In this document: positions 35,302 through 43,522 of the stretch, piece after piece
Layout of the letters: each line of letters opens with the position of its first letter
Position numbering within the stretch: position 1 is the first letter of the stretch
Assembly (NCBI GenBank): GCA_022822205.1
Contig: JAJECC010000079.1
Span: forward strand, 1 to 59,713
Source of the DNA: Rhodospirillales bacterium
GTDB lineage: Bacteria; Pseudomonadota; Alphaproteobacteria; Rhodospirillales; UBA2165
DNA: 59,713 nt
Direction of reading: 5' to 3'
Translations under genes and position numbers: made by a program
The notes under the pieces: model-generated
Database searches by the model: none
The model's input: the letters and a program-made list of their open reading frames with translations, nothing else
What the model was told of the DNA's origin: nothing

Positions 35302-35955
35302 ATGAACCAAGAGACCATATCGGACACCTGCCGGCTCTACCTGATAACGCCGCCGAAATTCCAGCTTTCCCGCTTCGCCGATGACCTCGAGGCGGCCCTC
35401 GATGCCGGCGATGTCGCGTGCGTTCAGCTCCGCCTGAAGGACGCGGGCGACGACGACGTGCGCCAAGCCGCGGAGGCGCTGGCGCCGATCGCTCAGTCAC
35501 GGGATGTGGCGTTCATCATGAATGATCGGCCGGACCTTGCCGCCGAGACGGGATGCGACGGGGTCCATGTCGGCCAGGACGATGCAAGCTATGAGGAGGC
35601 GCGCGGTCTGCTGGGGATGGACGCCATCGTCGGCGTAACCTGTCACAACTCGAAACATCTGGCGATGACCGCCGCCGATGCGGGGGCCGACTATGTCGCA
35701 TTCGGCGCGTTCTTTCCGACCGCCACCAAGGATGCCAAAACCGCGGCGGAGCCGGAACTGCTTGCCGACTGGTCCGAAACCACGACCGTACCCTGTGTCG
35801 CCATTGGCGGCATTACCCCGGAGAACAGCCCGCCGCTGATCCGCGCCGGCGCCGATTTTCTCGCTGTCGTTTCGGCGGTCTGGACTCACCCGGACGGCCC
35901 CGGCGCGGGGGTCGAGGCGTTCAACCGCGCGATCGCCGACTCCGCCGACACCTGA
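35302..35955 (+). CDS. thiE: Thiamine-phosphate synthase, 217 aa
   Basis: It couples HMP-PP from ThiD with the thiazole phosphate to form thiamine phosphate. Signatures are [45 protein letters not shown] and [10 protein letters not shown]. It is closer to the alphaproteobacterial ThiE group than to E. coli ThiE. It lies alone between the VOC gene and efp and shows no TPP riboswitch. Confidence 0.92.
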   Translation: MNQETISDTCRLYLITPPKFQLSRFADDLEAALDAGDVACVQLRLKDAGDDDVRQAAEALAPIAQSRDVAFIMNDRPDLAAETGCDGVHVGQDDASYEEARGLLGMDAIVGVTCHNSKHLAMTAADAGADYVAFGAFFPTATKDAKTAAEPELLADWSETTTVPCVAIGGITPENSPPLIRAGADFLAVVSAVWTHPDGPGAGVEAFNRAIADSADT

Positions 35956-35968
35956 AATGCGTCCGCCG

Positions 35969-35997
35969 TTGCCTGCCCGGCCCCCCGGTGATAGGTT
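35969..35997 (+). promoter_or_regulatory. Putative efp promoter
   Basis: TTGCCT (35969-35974) and TAGGTT (35992-35997) are spaced by 17 bp, about 65 bases upstream of the efp start. It lies just after the thiE stop, so efp need not depend on thiE transcription. Confidence 0.45.
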
Positions 35998-36062
35998 CCG
36001 CGCCACTCGCCGGGAGCGGCCCGGCGGCCATATTTCCAAGACGTGAGATCAGAGCCAAAGCC

Positions 36063-36632
36063 ATGAGAATCAACGGCAACGCCGTCCGCCCGGGGATGGT
36101 CATCGAACACCAGGGCCGCCTTTGGCGCGCGGTAAAAATCCAGCACACCCAGCCCGGTAAGGGGGGCGCGTATCTGCAGGTGGAGCTGAAGGACATCCGC
36201 GACGGCACCAAGCTCAATGAACGGTTCCGGTCATCGGCAAACGTCGAGCGGGTGCGGCTGGATCAGAAAGAGTTTCAATTCCTCTACGGTGATGGGGATA
36301 TGTTCACCTTCATGGATACCGAGACCTATGATCAGGTATCGCTCAACAAGGACCTCATCGGTGAGGACCAGCTGGCATTTCTCCAGGACGGAATGAATGT
36401 CCACGTGGAGAGCTTCGAGAACGAGCCGATCAGCGTCCAGCTGCCCGAGACCGTGACCCTCGAGGTCACCGAGGCCGACGCCGTCATCAAGGGCCAAACC
36501 GCCGCCGCCTCCTACAAGCCCGCGGTGTTGGAAAACGGGGTCCGGGTCATGGTTCCGCCTCACATCGAAATGGGCACCCGGATCGTCATCAATACGGCCG
36601 ATCTGAGCTACGTGGAGCGGGCGAAGGACTAG
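36063..36632 (+). CDS. efp: Translation elongation factor P, 189 aa
   Basis: It relieves ribosome stalling at runs of proline, which occur in TolA, CpoB and the Pro-rich protein of this window. The KOW-like domain I holds the loop QPGKGGAY, whose Lys33 matches the position modified by EpmA in E. coli; OB domains II and III follow. A Lys there fits lysylation rather than rhamnosylation. The ATG at 36063 ([11 protein letters not shown]) fits the family start. Confidence 0.96.
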   Translation: MRINGNAVRPGMVIEHQGRLWRAVKIQHTQPGKGGAYLQVELKDIRDGTKLNERFRSSANVERVRLDQKEFQFLYGDGDMFTFMDTETYDQVSLNKDLIGEDQLAFLQDGMNVHVESFENEPISVQLPETVTLEVTEADAVIKGQTAAASYKPAVLENGVRVMVPPHIEMGTRIVINTADLSYVERAKD

Positions 36633-36655
36633 CCGCACCACTGGAGGGCGCGGCA

Positions 36656-37453
36656 ATGGCCAGCTACTCGGCAAACATGAACGTGATGATGGGCGCGGCG
36701 CGCAAGGCCGCCGTCCGCCTCAAGCGCGACTACGGCGAGGTCGATCAGCTACAAGTCTCCCGAAAGGGCCCCGCCGACTTCGTCACCGCCGCCGACATTC
36801 GCACCGAAAGGATCCTGCGCGAGGAACTGGGCCGGGCGCGGCCCGACTTCGGATTTCTGATGGAAGAGAGCGGCGAGGAAGCGGGCTCCGACGCCGCTAG
36901 GCGGTGGATCGTCGATCCGGTGGACGGGACGACCAACTTCGTGCACGGGATCGCGCATTTCGCCATTTCCATTGCCCTTGAAGAAGACGGCGAGCTGACG
37001 GCCGGCGTCGTCTTCGACCCCATCAACGAGCTGATGTTTTCAGCCGAGAAGGGCGCCGGCGCCATGCTCAACGACCGGCGTATCCGCGTCTCCGCCCGCC
37101 AGAGCCTCGCCGAATCCCTGTTTGCCACCGGCATTCCCTTCAAAGGGCGCAAGGGACAGGACAATTTCCTGTCGGAGATGAAAGCGGTCATGAACCATTC
37201 GGCCGGCATCCGGCGTTTCGGCTCGGCGGCGCTCGACCTCGCTTATGTCGCCGCCGGCCGATACGAGGGATACTGGGAGAGCGGCCTGCAAGCCTGGGAT
37301 ATCGCAGCCGGCATTGTTCTGGTCAGGGAGGCCGGAGGCCTGGTTTCCGAGGTGAACGGCGGTTCCGGGATGCTCTCGTCCGGAAGCATCCTGGCGGCAA
37401 CACCCGCCCTGCACGGCACGTTGGGGAGTCTGGTTCGCCGCGGCGAGCCATAA
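36656..37453 (+). CDS. suhB: Inositol monophosphatase family protein, 265 aa
   Basis: A Mg-dependent phosphatase. The metal site is seen in LMEESGEE, IVDPVDGTTNFVHG and, near the C-terminus, WESGLQAWDIAAGIVLV. SuhB also takes part in rRNA antitermination in enterobacteria. It follows efp after 23 bases and shares its direction. Confidence 0.93.
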   Translation: MASYSANMNVMMGAARKAAVRLKRDYGEVDQLQVSRKGPADFVTAADIRTERILREELGRARPDFGFLMEESGEEAGSDAARRWIVDPVDGTTNFVHGIAHFAISIALEEDGELTAGVVFDPINELMFSAEKGAGAMLNDRRIRVSARQSLAESLFATGIPFKGRKGQDNFLSEMKAVMNHSAGIRRFGSAALDLAYVAAGRYEGYWESGLQAWDIAAGIVLVREAGGLVSEVNGGSGMLSSGSILAATPALHGTLGSLVRRGEP

Positions 37454-37616
37454 TTTCGACACAAATTCAATTTACCAGGATTGGCGCGGCGTCCTCCAAT
37501 GGCGCGAGTGTTGTATGGATTTGCCCTCTTGGGTATCTTGGGATGCTGGCCAGCCGATCGCTTCCCGGCCTGTGGGTCGAGGGACAAAAAACGAATTGAT
37601 GCAGAGGATCTCAGGG

Positions 37617-38579
37617 ATGATTGACGTCACATGCCCGTTTCGCCGGTCCATCGACCGGATTGTTGCGCTCGCGATTGTTGGCGCCGTTGGTTTGGGCTCG
37701 GCCGTGACTCCTGGTGAAGCCTCGGCGCAACTCACGCCCCGGAGCGGCAATGGTCCGTCAGGTGGCGCCAACGCGGAACTATTGCCGCCGCCTCCGACCA
37801 CGCCGCGGTCCAGACTGCTGACACGGCAACCGCCGACCGGCGCGCCGGTTGTGGAGCAACCGCCTCCGCAAGTTACGCCGCCGCCGTCTCGACGTCAGGC
37901 GCGCCGAAATCCACCGGTTCGGCCCGCACCCCGGCCGAAAGCACCGGCAGTCCGCCCGCTTGCGGCGCCGCCGCCAACACCTGAGGTCGCGAAACCACCG
38001 CCGACCCCCCTCGCCAAGCCGGAACCGGCAGCCGCACCCCCGCCGAAGATGGCCAAGCCGGCAGCCGCACCCCCGCCGGCCCCGAAGATGGCCAAGCCGG
38101 CACCCACACCCCCACCGGCCCCGAAGATGGCCAGGCCGGCACCCGCGCCCCCACCGGCGCCGAAGATGGCCAGGCCGGCACCCGCGCCGACCCCCCCTGC
38201 CCCAGCCGCGGCCCCGAAACCGCCGGCGCCGCAACAGCAGGCGGCCGGCATCCCAGGTCCGGACGCGGCTCCGCTTCAAAGCGTCGCGTTTGCTCCCGGC
38301 AACGCGGACCTGTCCGGAGACAGCCGCAGGGTTCTCAACTCGTTTGCCGCGTCGCTCACGGAAGATCCGAACCTGCGGATGCAGCTTTTGGCATATGCCG
38401 GGGAGCCCAATCTTTCAGCCAGCCAGGCCCGCCGGCTTTCGCTGTCCCGCGCGCTGGCGGTCCGCTCCTACCTGATCAGCAAGGGAATCCGCAGCACGCG
38501 GATCGATGTGCGCGCGCTCGGAAATACGGTTCCATCGGGTACGCCCAATCGCGTTGATCTCAAGACCATTACCCGATAG
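37617..38579 (+). CDS. Secreted Pro-rich protein with degenerate OmpA C-domain, 320 aa
   Basis: A signal peptide (RIVALAIVGAVGLGSAV, cleaved near EASA-Q) leads into a long Pro/Ala/Lys-rich stalk with four 13-residue repeats, then an OmpA-like C-terminal domain (QSVAFAPGNADLSGDSRRVL, later LSLSRALAVRSYLISKGI). The peptidoglycan-binding residues NxxLS..RA are partly altered, so binding is uncertain. The start at 37617 is preferred for the AGAGGA site; 37599 is possible. The next two genes encode a proton-channel pair, so it may span the periplasm for that complex. Confidence 0.8.
   Translation: MIDVTCPFRRSIDRIVALAIVGAVGLGSAVTPGEASAQLTPRSGNGPSGGANAELLPPPPTTPRSRLLTRQPPTGAPVVEQPPPQVTPPPSRRQARRNPPVRPAPRPKAPAVRPLAAPPPTPEVAKPPPTPLAKPEPAAAPPPKMAKPAAAPPPAPKMAKPAPTPPPAPKMARPAPAPPPAPKMARPAPAPTPPAPAAAPKPPAPQQQAAGIPGPDAAPLQSVAFAPGNADLSGDSRRVLNSFAASLTEDPNLRMQLLAYAGEPNLSASQARRLSLSRALAVRSYLISKGIRSTRIDVRALGNTVPSGTPNRVDLKTITR
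38043..38198 (+). repeat. 39-bp tandem repeat, four copies
   Basis: Copies begin with CCGAAGATGGCC at 38043, 38082, 38121 and 38160, exactly 39 bp apart. Each encodes a 13-residue unit of the type PKMAKPAPTPPPA in the stalk of the OmpA-like protein. The copy number could vary between strains. Confidence 0.9.
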
Positions 38580-38633
38580 CGGCGGTTGGCTCTTGGCCCG
38601 ACAGCACCGGAATGCACTTAGGAACATAGGCTG

Positions 38634-39767
38634 ATGGCGTCTCCGCAAACCTACGTCATCCGCATGGCCATTTTCGTCGGTGTGGTCATCGTTCTCTGCG
38701 CCATTCTGTATGGTCCGCTGCAACGGGCGTTCTCCGCCAACGTACCCCTGAACGGCCTGATCCTCGGCGTGCTGCTCCTCGGCATCGTCTACAATTTCCG
38801 ACAGGTCTTGATGCTTTCTCCGGAGGTCCATTGGATCGAGCGCTTCCGCCGGAGCAGCCCTACCCTTTCGGAATCCCGGCCACCGCGGTTGCTCGCCCCG
38901 ATGGCCACGATGTTGGGCGAACGGAGAGACAGCCTGTCGCTTTCGACGCTCGCCATGCGATCCCTGTTGGACGGCATCGCGTCGCGCCTCGACGAATCCC
39001 GGGACCTGTCCCGCTACACCATTGGCCTGCTTATATTCCTTGGCCTTCTCGGGACATTTTGGGGTCTGCTGGAGACGGTCAGCGCGGTCGGCGACGTGAT
39101 CAGCGGCTTATCCGTCGAAGGGGGTGATATCGCCGCCATGTTCGCCAATTTGAAGGGCGGGCTGGAGGCGCCGCTGTCCGGCATGGGAACCGCATTTTCG
39201 TCCTCCTTGTTTGGTCTTGCCGGTTCCCTGGTCCTCGGGTTTCTGGATTTGCAAGCGGGTCAGGCGCAAAACCGGTTCTACAACGAACTCGAGGAGTGGC
39301 TCTCCAGCCTCACCCGCCTGTCGTCGGGCGCCTTGCCCGGAGACGGCGATGGTTCCGTGCCCGCTTATGTACAGGCGCTGCTGGAGCAAACCGCCGAGAG
39401 TCTCGAAAATCTTCAGCGGACGTTGGCGCGCGGCGAGGAAAGCAACATTGCCAGCAACAACAGCCTGATTGATCTTGGTGAAAAACTTGGTGCGCTTGGC
39501 GATCAAATGCGGGCCGAACAAAGTCTGCTCCTGAGTTTGGGTGAGAACCAGATGGAGCTGAAGAACATTCTCGAACTCCTGACGAAGGGCGGCGTCGGCG
39601 CCATGGACGAAGGGACCAAGTCGCACATTCGCAATGTGGATCTGCATATGGCGAGGCTGCTGGAAGAAACGACGGCGGGACGCGAAGACATGGTGCAGCA
39701 GCTCCGAAGCGAGATTAAGTTGCTCGCCCGCACCATCGCCGCCTCGTCTCCCGGCAAGGGAACCTAG
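38634..39767 (+). CDS. MotA/TolQ/ExbB-like proton channel protein, 377 aa
   Basis: Two membrane segments near the N-terminus (MAIFVGVVIVLCAILYGPL and LILGVLLLGIVYNF) and two central ones (TIGLLIFLGLLGTFWGLLET and FGLAGSLVLGFLDL) match the MotA/TolQ fold, including GTFWGLLETV. The C-terminal ~150 residues are coiled coil in the cytoplasm. The next gene encodes its MotB-like partner 12 bases downstream. No flagellar gene is near, so this is probably a separate energised envelope complex. Confidence 0.85.
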   Translation: MASPQTYVIRMAIFVGVVIVLCAILYGPLQRAFSANVPLNGLILGVLLLGIVYNFRQVLMLSPEVHWIERFRRSSPTLSESRPPRLLAPMATMLGERRDSLSLSTLAMRSLLDGIASRLDESRDLSRYTIGLLIFLGLLGTFWGLLETVSAVGDVISGLSVEGGDIAAMFANLKGGLEAPLSGMGTAFSSSLFGLAGSLVLGFLDLQAGQAQNRFYNELEEWLSSLTRLSSGALPGDGDGSVPAYVQALLEQTAESLENLQRTLARGEESNIASNNSLIDLGEKLGALGDQMRAEQSLLLSLGENQMELKNILELLTKGGVGAMDEGTKSHIRNVDLHMARLLEETTAGREDMVQQLRSEIKLLARTIAASSPGKGT

Positions 39768-39779
39768 GGAGCGTCCGCA

Positions 39780-40973
39780 ATGGCCGCCATTTCCCGCCGG
39801 GCCGAACGCAGCACCAATATTTGGCCGGGTTTCGTCGATGCGCTGGCGACGCTGCTGATGGTCATCATCTTCCTGCTGATGGTCTTCGTACTGGCGCAGT
39901 TCTTTCTGTCAGAAGCATTGACCGGGAGGGACGAAGCCCTCGACCGGCTCAACCGGCAGGTTGCGGAACTGGCCGAAACACTGGCGCTCGAACGACGCGC
40001 CAATGCCGATCTCCGAACCAACCTGGAGCAACTGTCGAGCGAATTGCAGGCGTCTGTCGCGGCCCGGGACGATCTATCGGCGCAAATTCAAGCGCTTACT
40101 ATGCGGGCCGAGTCCGCCGAGGAGGAAACGGAGAAGGTCAAGGCGAATCTGGAAGATGCTTTCAAGTCCATCCTCGCCGACCGCCAGAAGATCGAGCTTC
40201 AACTGCGTGAAGTGGCGGCGCTTACCAGGGACATCGAGGCACTGACGGCGCTCCGGGCGGAGTTGGAGCAACAGATCAAGGACTTGGCCGGTAAACTTGA
40301 AAGCTCGGAAGGCCGGTTGATCGAAGAGAAGGAGCTCTCCGAAAGCGCGCGGGCTCAGGTCGCCCTGTTGAATCAGCAGATCAAGGAGTTGCGGCTGCAA
40401 ATCGGCCGTTTGACCGAGGCCCTGGATATTTCCGAGAAGACCGCGGAAGAGCAAAAGGTCCAAATCGCCAATTTGGGCAAACGACTGAATGCGGCCCTGG
40501 CCAGCAAGGTCCAACAGCTTTCCCGGTACCGCTCCGAGTTTTTCGGACGGCTGCGGGAAGTCCTGGGTGGCCAGCGGGGAATCCGGATCGTCGGCGACCG
40601 ATTCGTGTTTCAGAGCGAAGTCCTGTTCACGACAGGATCCGCCGAGTTGGGCGGCGCCGGGCAGGATCAGATCCGTCAACTCACAACGACGCTGAAGGAG
40701 ATTTCCGGGCGAATCCCGCAGAACATCGATTGGGTTCTGCGGATCGACGGCCATACCGACCGGGTCCCGATCCGCACCCCCCAGTTCCCAAGCAATTGGG
40801 AGTTGTCGGCCGCCCGCGCCATATCGGTAGTTAAATTCATGATCGATGCCGGAATCCCCGCCAACCGTCTCGCCGCCACCGGCTTCGGGGAATTTCAGCC
40901 CATCGATGCTCGCGACGATGAAATCGCCTACCGGCGCAACCGCCGGATCGAGTTCAAGTTAACCCAGCGATGA
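39780..40973 (+). CDS. MotB-like OmpA peptidoglycan-binding protein, 397 aa
   Basis: One membrane segment (LATLLMVIIFLLMVFVLAQFF) lies near the N-terminus and is preceded by WPGFVDA, whose Asp is the likely proton-carrying residue. A coiled coil of ~200 residues follows, then a canonical OmpA domain: LRIDGHTDRVPIRTPQFPSN, WELSAARAISVVKF, YRRNRRIEFKLT. It should anchor the channel encoded just upstream to peptidoglycan. It overlaps the MFS gene as ATGA. Confidence 0.88.
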   Translation: MAAISRRAERSTNIWPGFVDALATLLMVIIFLLMVFVLAQFFLSEALTGRDEALDRLNRQVAELAETLALERRANADLRTNLEQLSSELQASVAARDDLSAQIQALTMRAESAEEETEKVKANLEDAFKSILADRQKIELQLREVAALTRDIEALTALRAELEQQIKDLAGKLESSEGRLIEEKELSESARAQVALLNQQIKELRLQIGRLTEALDISEKTAEEQKVQIANLGKRLNAALASKVQQLSRYRSEFFGRLREVLGGQRGIRIVGDRFVFQSEVLFTTGSAELGGAGQDQIRQLTTTLKEISGRIPQNIDWVLRIDGHTDRVPIRTPQFPSNWELSAARAISVVKFMIDAGIPANRLAATGFGEFQPIDARDDEIAYRRNRRIEFKLTQR

Positions 40974-42217
40974 CCGCGGAGAGGGAACGGGTCACCAACA
41001 CGGGTGACCGAGCCGGCGTCGCCCAGCCTCGCACGGCAATGACGATCGTTTTCGCCGTCGTCGTCATCGACCTGATCGGATTCGGCATCATTATTCCGCT
41101 GCTCCCGTTCTACGGCGAGCATTTCGGGGCAACCCCGGACCAGGTCGCCTACCTGATCTCGGTATTCTCGCTATGCCAGCTTATCTCCGCGCCCGTCTGG
41201 GGCCGGCTAAGCGATCGAATAGGCCGGCGCCCCGTACTGGTCATGAGTCTCGCCGGAACGGTTGTCGCTTACATCTGGATGGCGCTTGTCGACAGCTTGA
41301 CCGGGCTGTTTCTCGCGCGGGCGTTCGCGGGCGCGATGGCGGGAAGTATCGCAACCGCTTTCGCCTATATGGCGGACATCACAACGCCGGAAAACCGGGC
41401 GCGCGGCATGGGTCTGGTCGGTGCCGCTTTCGGGCTGGGATTTACCGCCGGACCCGCGATTGGCGGCATTCTCGGCGGCGCCGATCCGGCCAACATTAAC
41501 TTTCAACTTCCAGCGTACGCCGCGGCAGGTTTCTCGTTTGTCGCGTTCGCCGCGGCAGCGGCACTGCTTCCGGAGTCATCCCCGCGGGAAATCCGGGACC
41601 GGGCGCAGCGGAATGAACCCGGCCGCCGACATACCGGTTTCATGGAAACCCTCCGGCGGCGGCCGACAATGGTGGCCATTGGCCTGAACTTTCTTACCGT
41701 GGCGGGGATCGCCGGGATCGAGGCCATGTTTCCCATCTGGTCCGAGCGGGAGTATGGCTGGAGCGTGTCCCAAAACGGGTTTCTGTTCGCCTATATGGGC
41801 CTGATCATGGCGGCAATCCAGGGCGGACTCTCTGGCCCCATTTCACGCCGGATCGGCGAGTGGGGCATGGTACGGCTGGGCCTCGCCGCACTCGTTGTGG
41901 GATTAGTCGCCACGCCGCTCAGCCCAAACGAAACATGGATGATCCTCGCCGTCACCATCATGGCCATTGGATTTGGCGTGGCAACGCCGGGGCTCAACAC
42001 ATTGGTGTCCTTGAGCGCGCCCGAGGACCAACAGGGCGGCGTCATGGGCGTCGGACGGTCGGCAGCCACCGTGGCGCGGATTCTGGGCCCGGCAGCCGCC
42101 GGCATTTTGTTTGCTTGGCTGGGCCGGGATTGGCCGTTCTACATGGGCGCCGTCATCGTCGGAATTGCGTTGATTGCCGCCTTTGGAGGCCGCGGCCTGA
42201 ACGGGAAATCCGACTGA
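40970..42217 (+). CDS. MFS transporter, TetA-like drug exporter family, 415 aa
   Basis: Twelve membrane segments of the major facilitator fold. The family loop GRLSDRIGRRPVLVMSL lies between segments 2 and 3, and ENRARGMGLVGAAFGLGFTAGP marks segment 5 (motif C) of proton-driven antiporters. This is the DHA1 group of drug exporters, as in TetA; its substrate is unknown. The ATG at 40970 overlaps the stop of the MotB-like gene. Confidence 0.88.
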   Translation: MTAERERVTNTGDRAGVAQPRTAMTIVFAVVVIDLIGFGIIIPLLPFYGEHFGATPDQVAYLISVFSLCQLISAPVWGRLSDRIGRRPVLVMSLAGTVVAYIWMALVDSLTGLFLARAFAGAMAGSIATAFAYMADITTPENRARGMGLVGAAFGLGFTAGPAIGGILGGADPANINFQLPAYAAAGFSFVAFAAAAALLPESSPREIRDRAQRNEPGRRHTGFMETLRRRPTMVAIGLNFLTVAGIAGIEAMFPIWSEREYGWSVSQNGFLFAYMGLIMAAIQGGLSGPISRRIGEWGMVRLGLAALVVGLVATPLSPNETWMILAVTIMAIGFGVATPGLNTLVSLSAPEDQQGGVMGVGRSAATVARILGPAAAGILFAWLGRDWPFYMGAVIVGIALIAAFGGRGLNGKSD

Positions 42218-42225
42218 TCCCCGGC

Positions 42226-42254
42226 TTGCCAGGGTGGCCGGCCTTATGTATATA
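42226..42254 (+). promoter_or_regulatory. rpmE promoter
   Basis: TTGCCA (42226-42231) and TATATA (42249-42254) are separated by exactly 17 bp. Transcription would start near 42261, about 20 nt before the rpmE ATG. Confidence 0.7.
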
Positions 42255-42280
42255 AGCGCCCTCGCCGACGGAGCAGAGAC

Positions 42281-42502
42281 ATGAAGAAGGAAATTCATCC
42301 GGACTACCACGAGATCACGGTCACGATGACCGACGGATCGACGTTTACCACGCGCTCGACGTGGGGCGAGGCCGGCGACACGCTCAAATTGGACATCGAT
42401 TCCAAATCCCACCCCGCATGGACCGGTGAACATCGTCTGGTCGACAGCGGCGGTCAGGTGGCGAAGTTCAACAAGCGCTTTCAGAACCTGGGCCTCAAGT
42501 AG
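42281..42502 (+). CDS. rpmE: 50S ribosomal protein L31, 73 aa
   Basis: It begins [19 protein letters not shown] and ends [16 protein letters not shown], typical of bacterial L31. The four zinc-binding cysteines of the C+ form are absent, so this is a zinc-free form. It stands alone behind a good promoter. Confidence 0.95.
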   Translation: MKKEIHPDYHEITVTMTDGSTFTTRSTWGEAGDTLKLDIDSKSHPAWTGEHRLVDSGGQVAKFNKRFQNLGLK

Positions 42503-42629
42503 GTTTCGAAAAACCACGCGACCATGGCGCCCGCGAAATGAAGCGGTTGCGCCGCCGGCGTAAAATCCCCTGAAAATTTTCGGCCATACGGGTCTTGAAG
42601 CCGGTTGGCCGCCGACTATATGAGGGTCA

Positions 42630-42728
42630 GGACGGTATGCCTCACGAAGAGGGTGCCGTCCGGGAAACCGGTCCGGCCAGTTGGCGGGCCATTTGGAAAC
42701 CGTGTTGCTTCATAAGGAGAATATGGTC
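42630..42728 (+). promoter_or_regulatory. ROSE-like RNA thermometer of hsp20
   Basis: Three hairpins precede the start codon: 42630-42661 (GGACGG/CCGTCC), 42670-42690 (GGTCC/GGGCC with inner GCC/GGC), and 42705-42719. In the last, TTGCTT (42705-42710) pairs with the ribosome site AAGGAG (42714-42719) across a short loop, leaving a G-G opposition. That UUGCU/AGGAG pairing with the G-G mismatch is the hallmark of ROSE elements, which open on heat shock. Confidence 0.78.
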
Positions 42729-43190
42729 ATGCGCACGTTTGATTTTTCACCCCTGTTCCGTACCTCCGTCGGCTTTGACAATCTGCAGCGCCGCCTCGAC
42801 TCAGCGCTGCAATATGCCCAGGCCAACGACGCCTACCCGCCGTACAATATCGAGAAACTGAGCGATGACGCCTATCGCATTTCCGTCGCCGTGGCGGGCT
42901 TTGGCGAGAAGGATCTCGACGTCACCGTGAAGGAAGACGTTGTGGTCGTCAGCGGCAAACTCGATGCCGATCGGGAGAACGCCTATCTCCATCGCGGAAT
43001 CGCCACTCGCTCGTTCGAGCGCCGTTTCCAGCTCGCCGACCATGTGAAGGTGGTCGATGCCCACCTGGCCGACGGTTTGTTGGAGATTGATCTCGCCCGA
43101 GAGGTTCCCGAGGAACTGAAGCCGCGCCGGATCAAGATTCTCGGCGGCCCCGCGCCCAAGGCTATCGAACACGGCAAAAAGGCCGCGTAG
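42729..43190 (+). CDS. Small heat shock protein, Hsp20/IbpA family, 153 aa
   Basis: A holdase chaperone with the alpha-crystallin domain: YNIEKLSDDAYRISVAVAGF, then LADGLLEIDLAREVPEELKP; the C-terminal IKI anchor (RIKILG) is also present. The ATG at 42729 (MRTFDFSPLF) is preferred over 42723, because the ribosome site is then nine bases away and the sequence matches family starts. Translation is probably controlled by the thermometer upstream. Confidence 0.93.
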   Translation: MRTFDFSPLFRTSVGFDNLQRRLDSALQYAQANDAYPPYNIEKLSDDAYRISVAVAGFGEKDLDVTVKEDVVVVSGKLDADRENAYLHRGIATRSFERRFQLADHVKVVDAHLADGLLEIDLAREVPEELKPRRIKILGGPAPKAIEHGKKAA

Positions 43191-43216
43191 CCAAGACGCG
43201 AATACCGGGAAAAGTA

Positions 43217-43248
43217 CGCCCGGTCGTTGCATGGACAACGACCGGGCG
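43217..43248. terminator. 13-bp perfect hairpin after hsp20
   Basis: CGCCCGGTCGTTG (43217-43229) and CAACGACCGGGCG (43236-43248) flank a 6-nt loop, 27 bases after the hsp20 stop. The plus strand has no U-run after it; on the minus strand TACTTTT follows. It may terminate or stabilise transcripts from either side. Confidence 0.55.
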
Positions 43249-43269
43249 GTCTCATTCCGAGGGAATTTG

Positions 43270-43303
43270 GACAAAAAAATTGGGGCCGCCCGAAGGCCGC
43301 CCC
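43270..43303 (-). terminator. Minus-strand terminator with UUCG loop
   Basis: On the minus strand GGGGC and GCC pair with GGC and GCCCC around a UUCG tetraloop, followed by AATTTTTTT. It ends transcripts coming from the 43.3-43.5 kb region before they reach hsp20. Confidence 0.75.
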
Positions 43304-43317
43304 GAAAGCAAGCTAGT

Positions 43318-43458
43318 CCCTGTTAAACTCGCCCGTAGTATAAGTACGCTTCGTCACGGACTTTACATAAGACTCCAACAAGGGGTCAAGGGTCGATGCC
43401 CGCAGCCTCTGGATAAAAAAAAGCCGCCTCCAATCGAGGCGGCTCGAGTTTAACAGGG
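43318..43458. repeat. 141-bp element with 14-bp perfect inverted ends
   Basis: CCCTGTTAAACTCG (43318-43331) and CGAGTTTAACAGGG (43445-43458) are exact inverted copies. The interior codes for nothing. No target-site duplication is visible. It could be a remnant of a MITE-like element or the closing stem of a structured RNA. Confidence 0.6.
43415..43444 (-). terminator. Strong minus-strand rho-independent terminator
   Basis: A 9-bp stem (AGCCGCCTC with GAGGCGGCT) and a 5-nt loop are followed on the minus strand by eight U residues (43415-43422). It ends the predicted sRNA and any read-through from the DUF1192 gene. Confidence 0.85.
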
Positions 43459-43516
43459 AGGCGTCAAAGAGGTTCGAATGGCGGAGGAAATCCGCCAGAC
43501 GATCTCATCGATCAAC
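43415..43516 (-). ncRNA. Predicted CtrA-controlled small RNA, about 100 nt
   Basis: On the minus strand a -10 (TGATAG, 43523-43528) predicts a start near 43516, and a strong terminator ends at 43415. A GGCGGA/TCCGCC hairpin lies in the middle and the terminator stem at the end. There is no credible reading frame. The existence of the RNA is an inference from promoter and terminator signals. Confidence 0.5.
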
Positions 43517-43522
43517 GTCAAT

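Noticed and set aside
38634..40973. Zorya anti-phage system (ZorA/ZorB resemble MotA/MotB)
   Set aside because: No ZorC, ZorD or ZorE gene follows. The pair sits among housekeeping genes and looks like a conserved alphaproteobacterial envelope pair.
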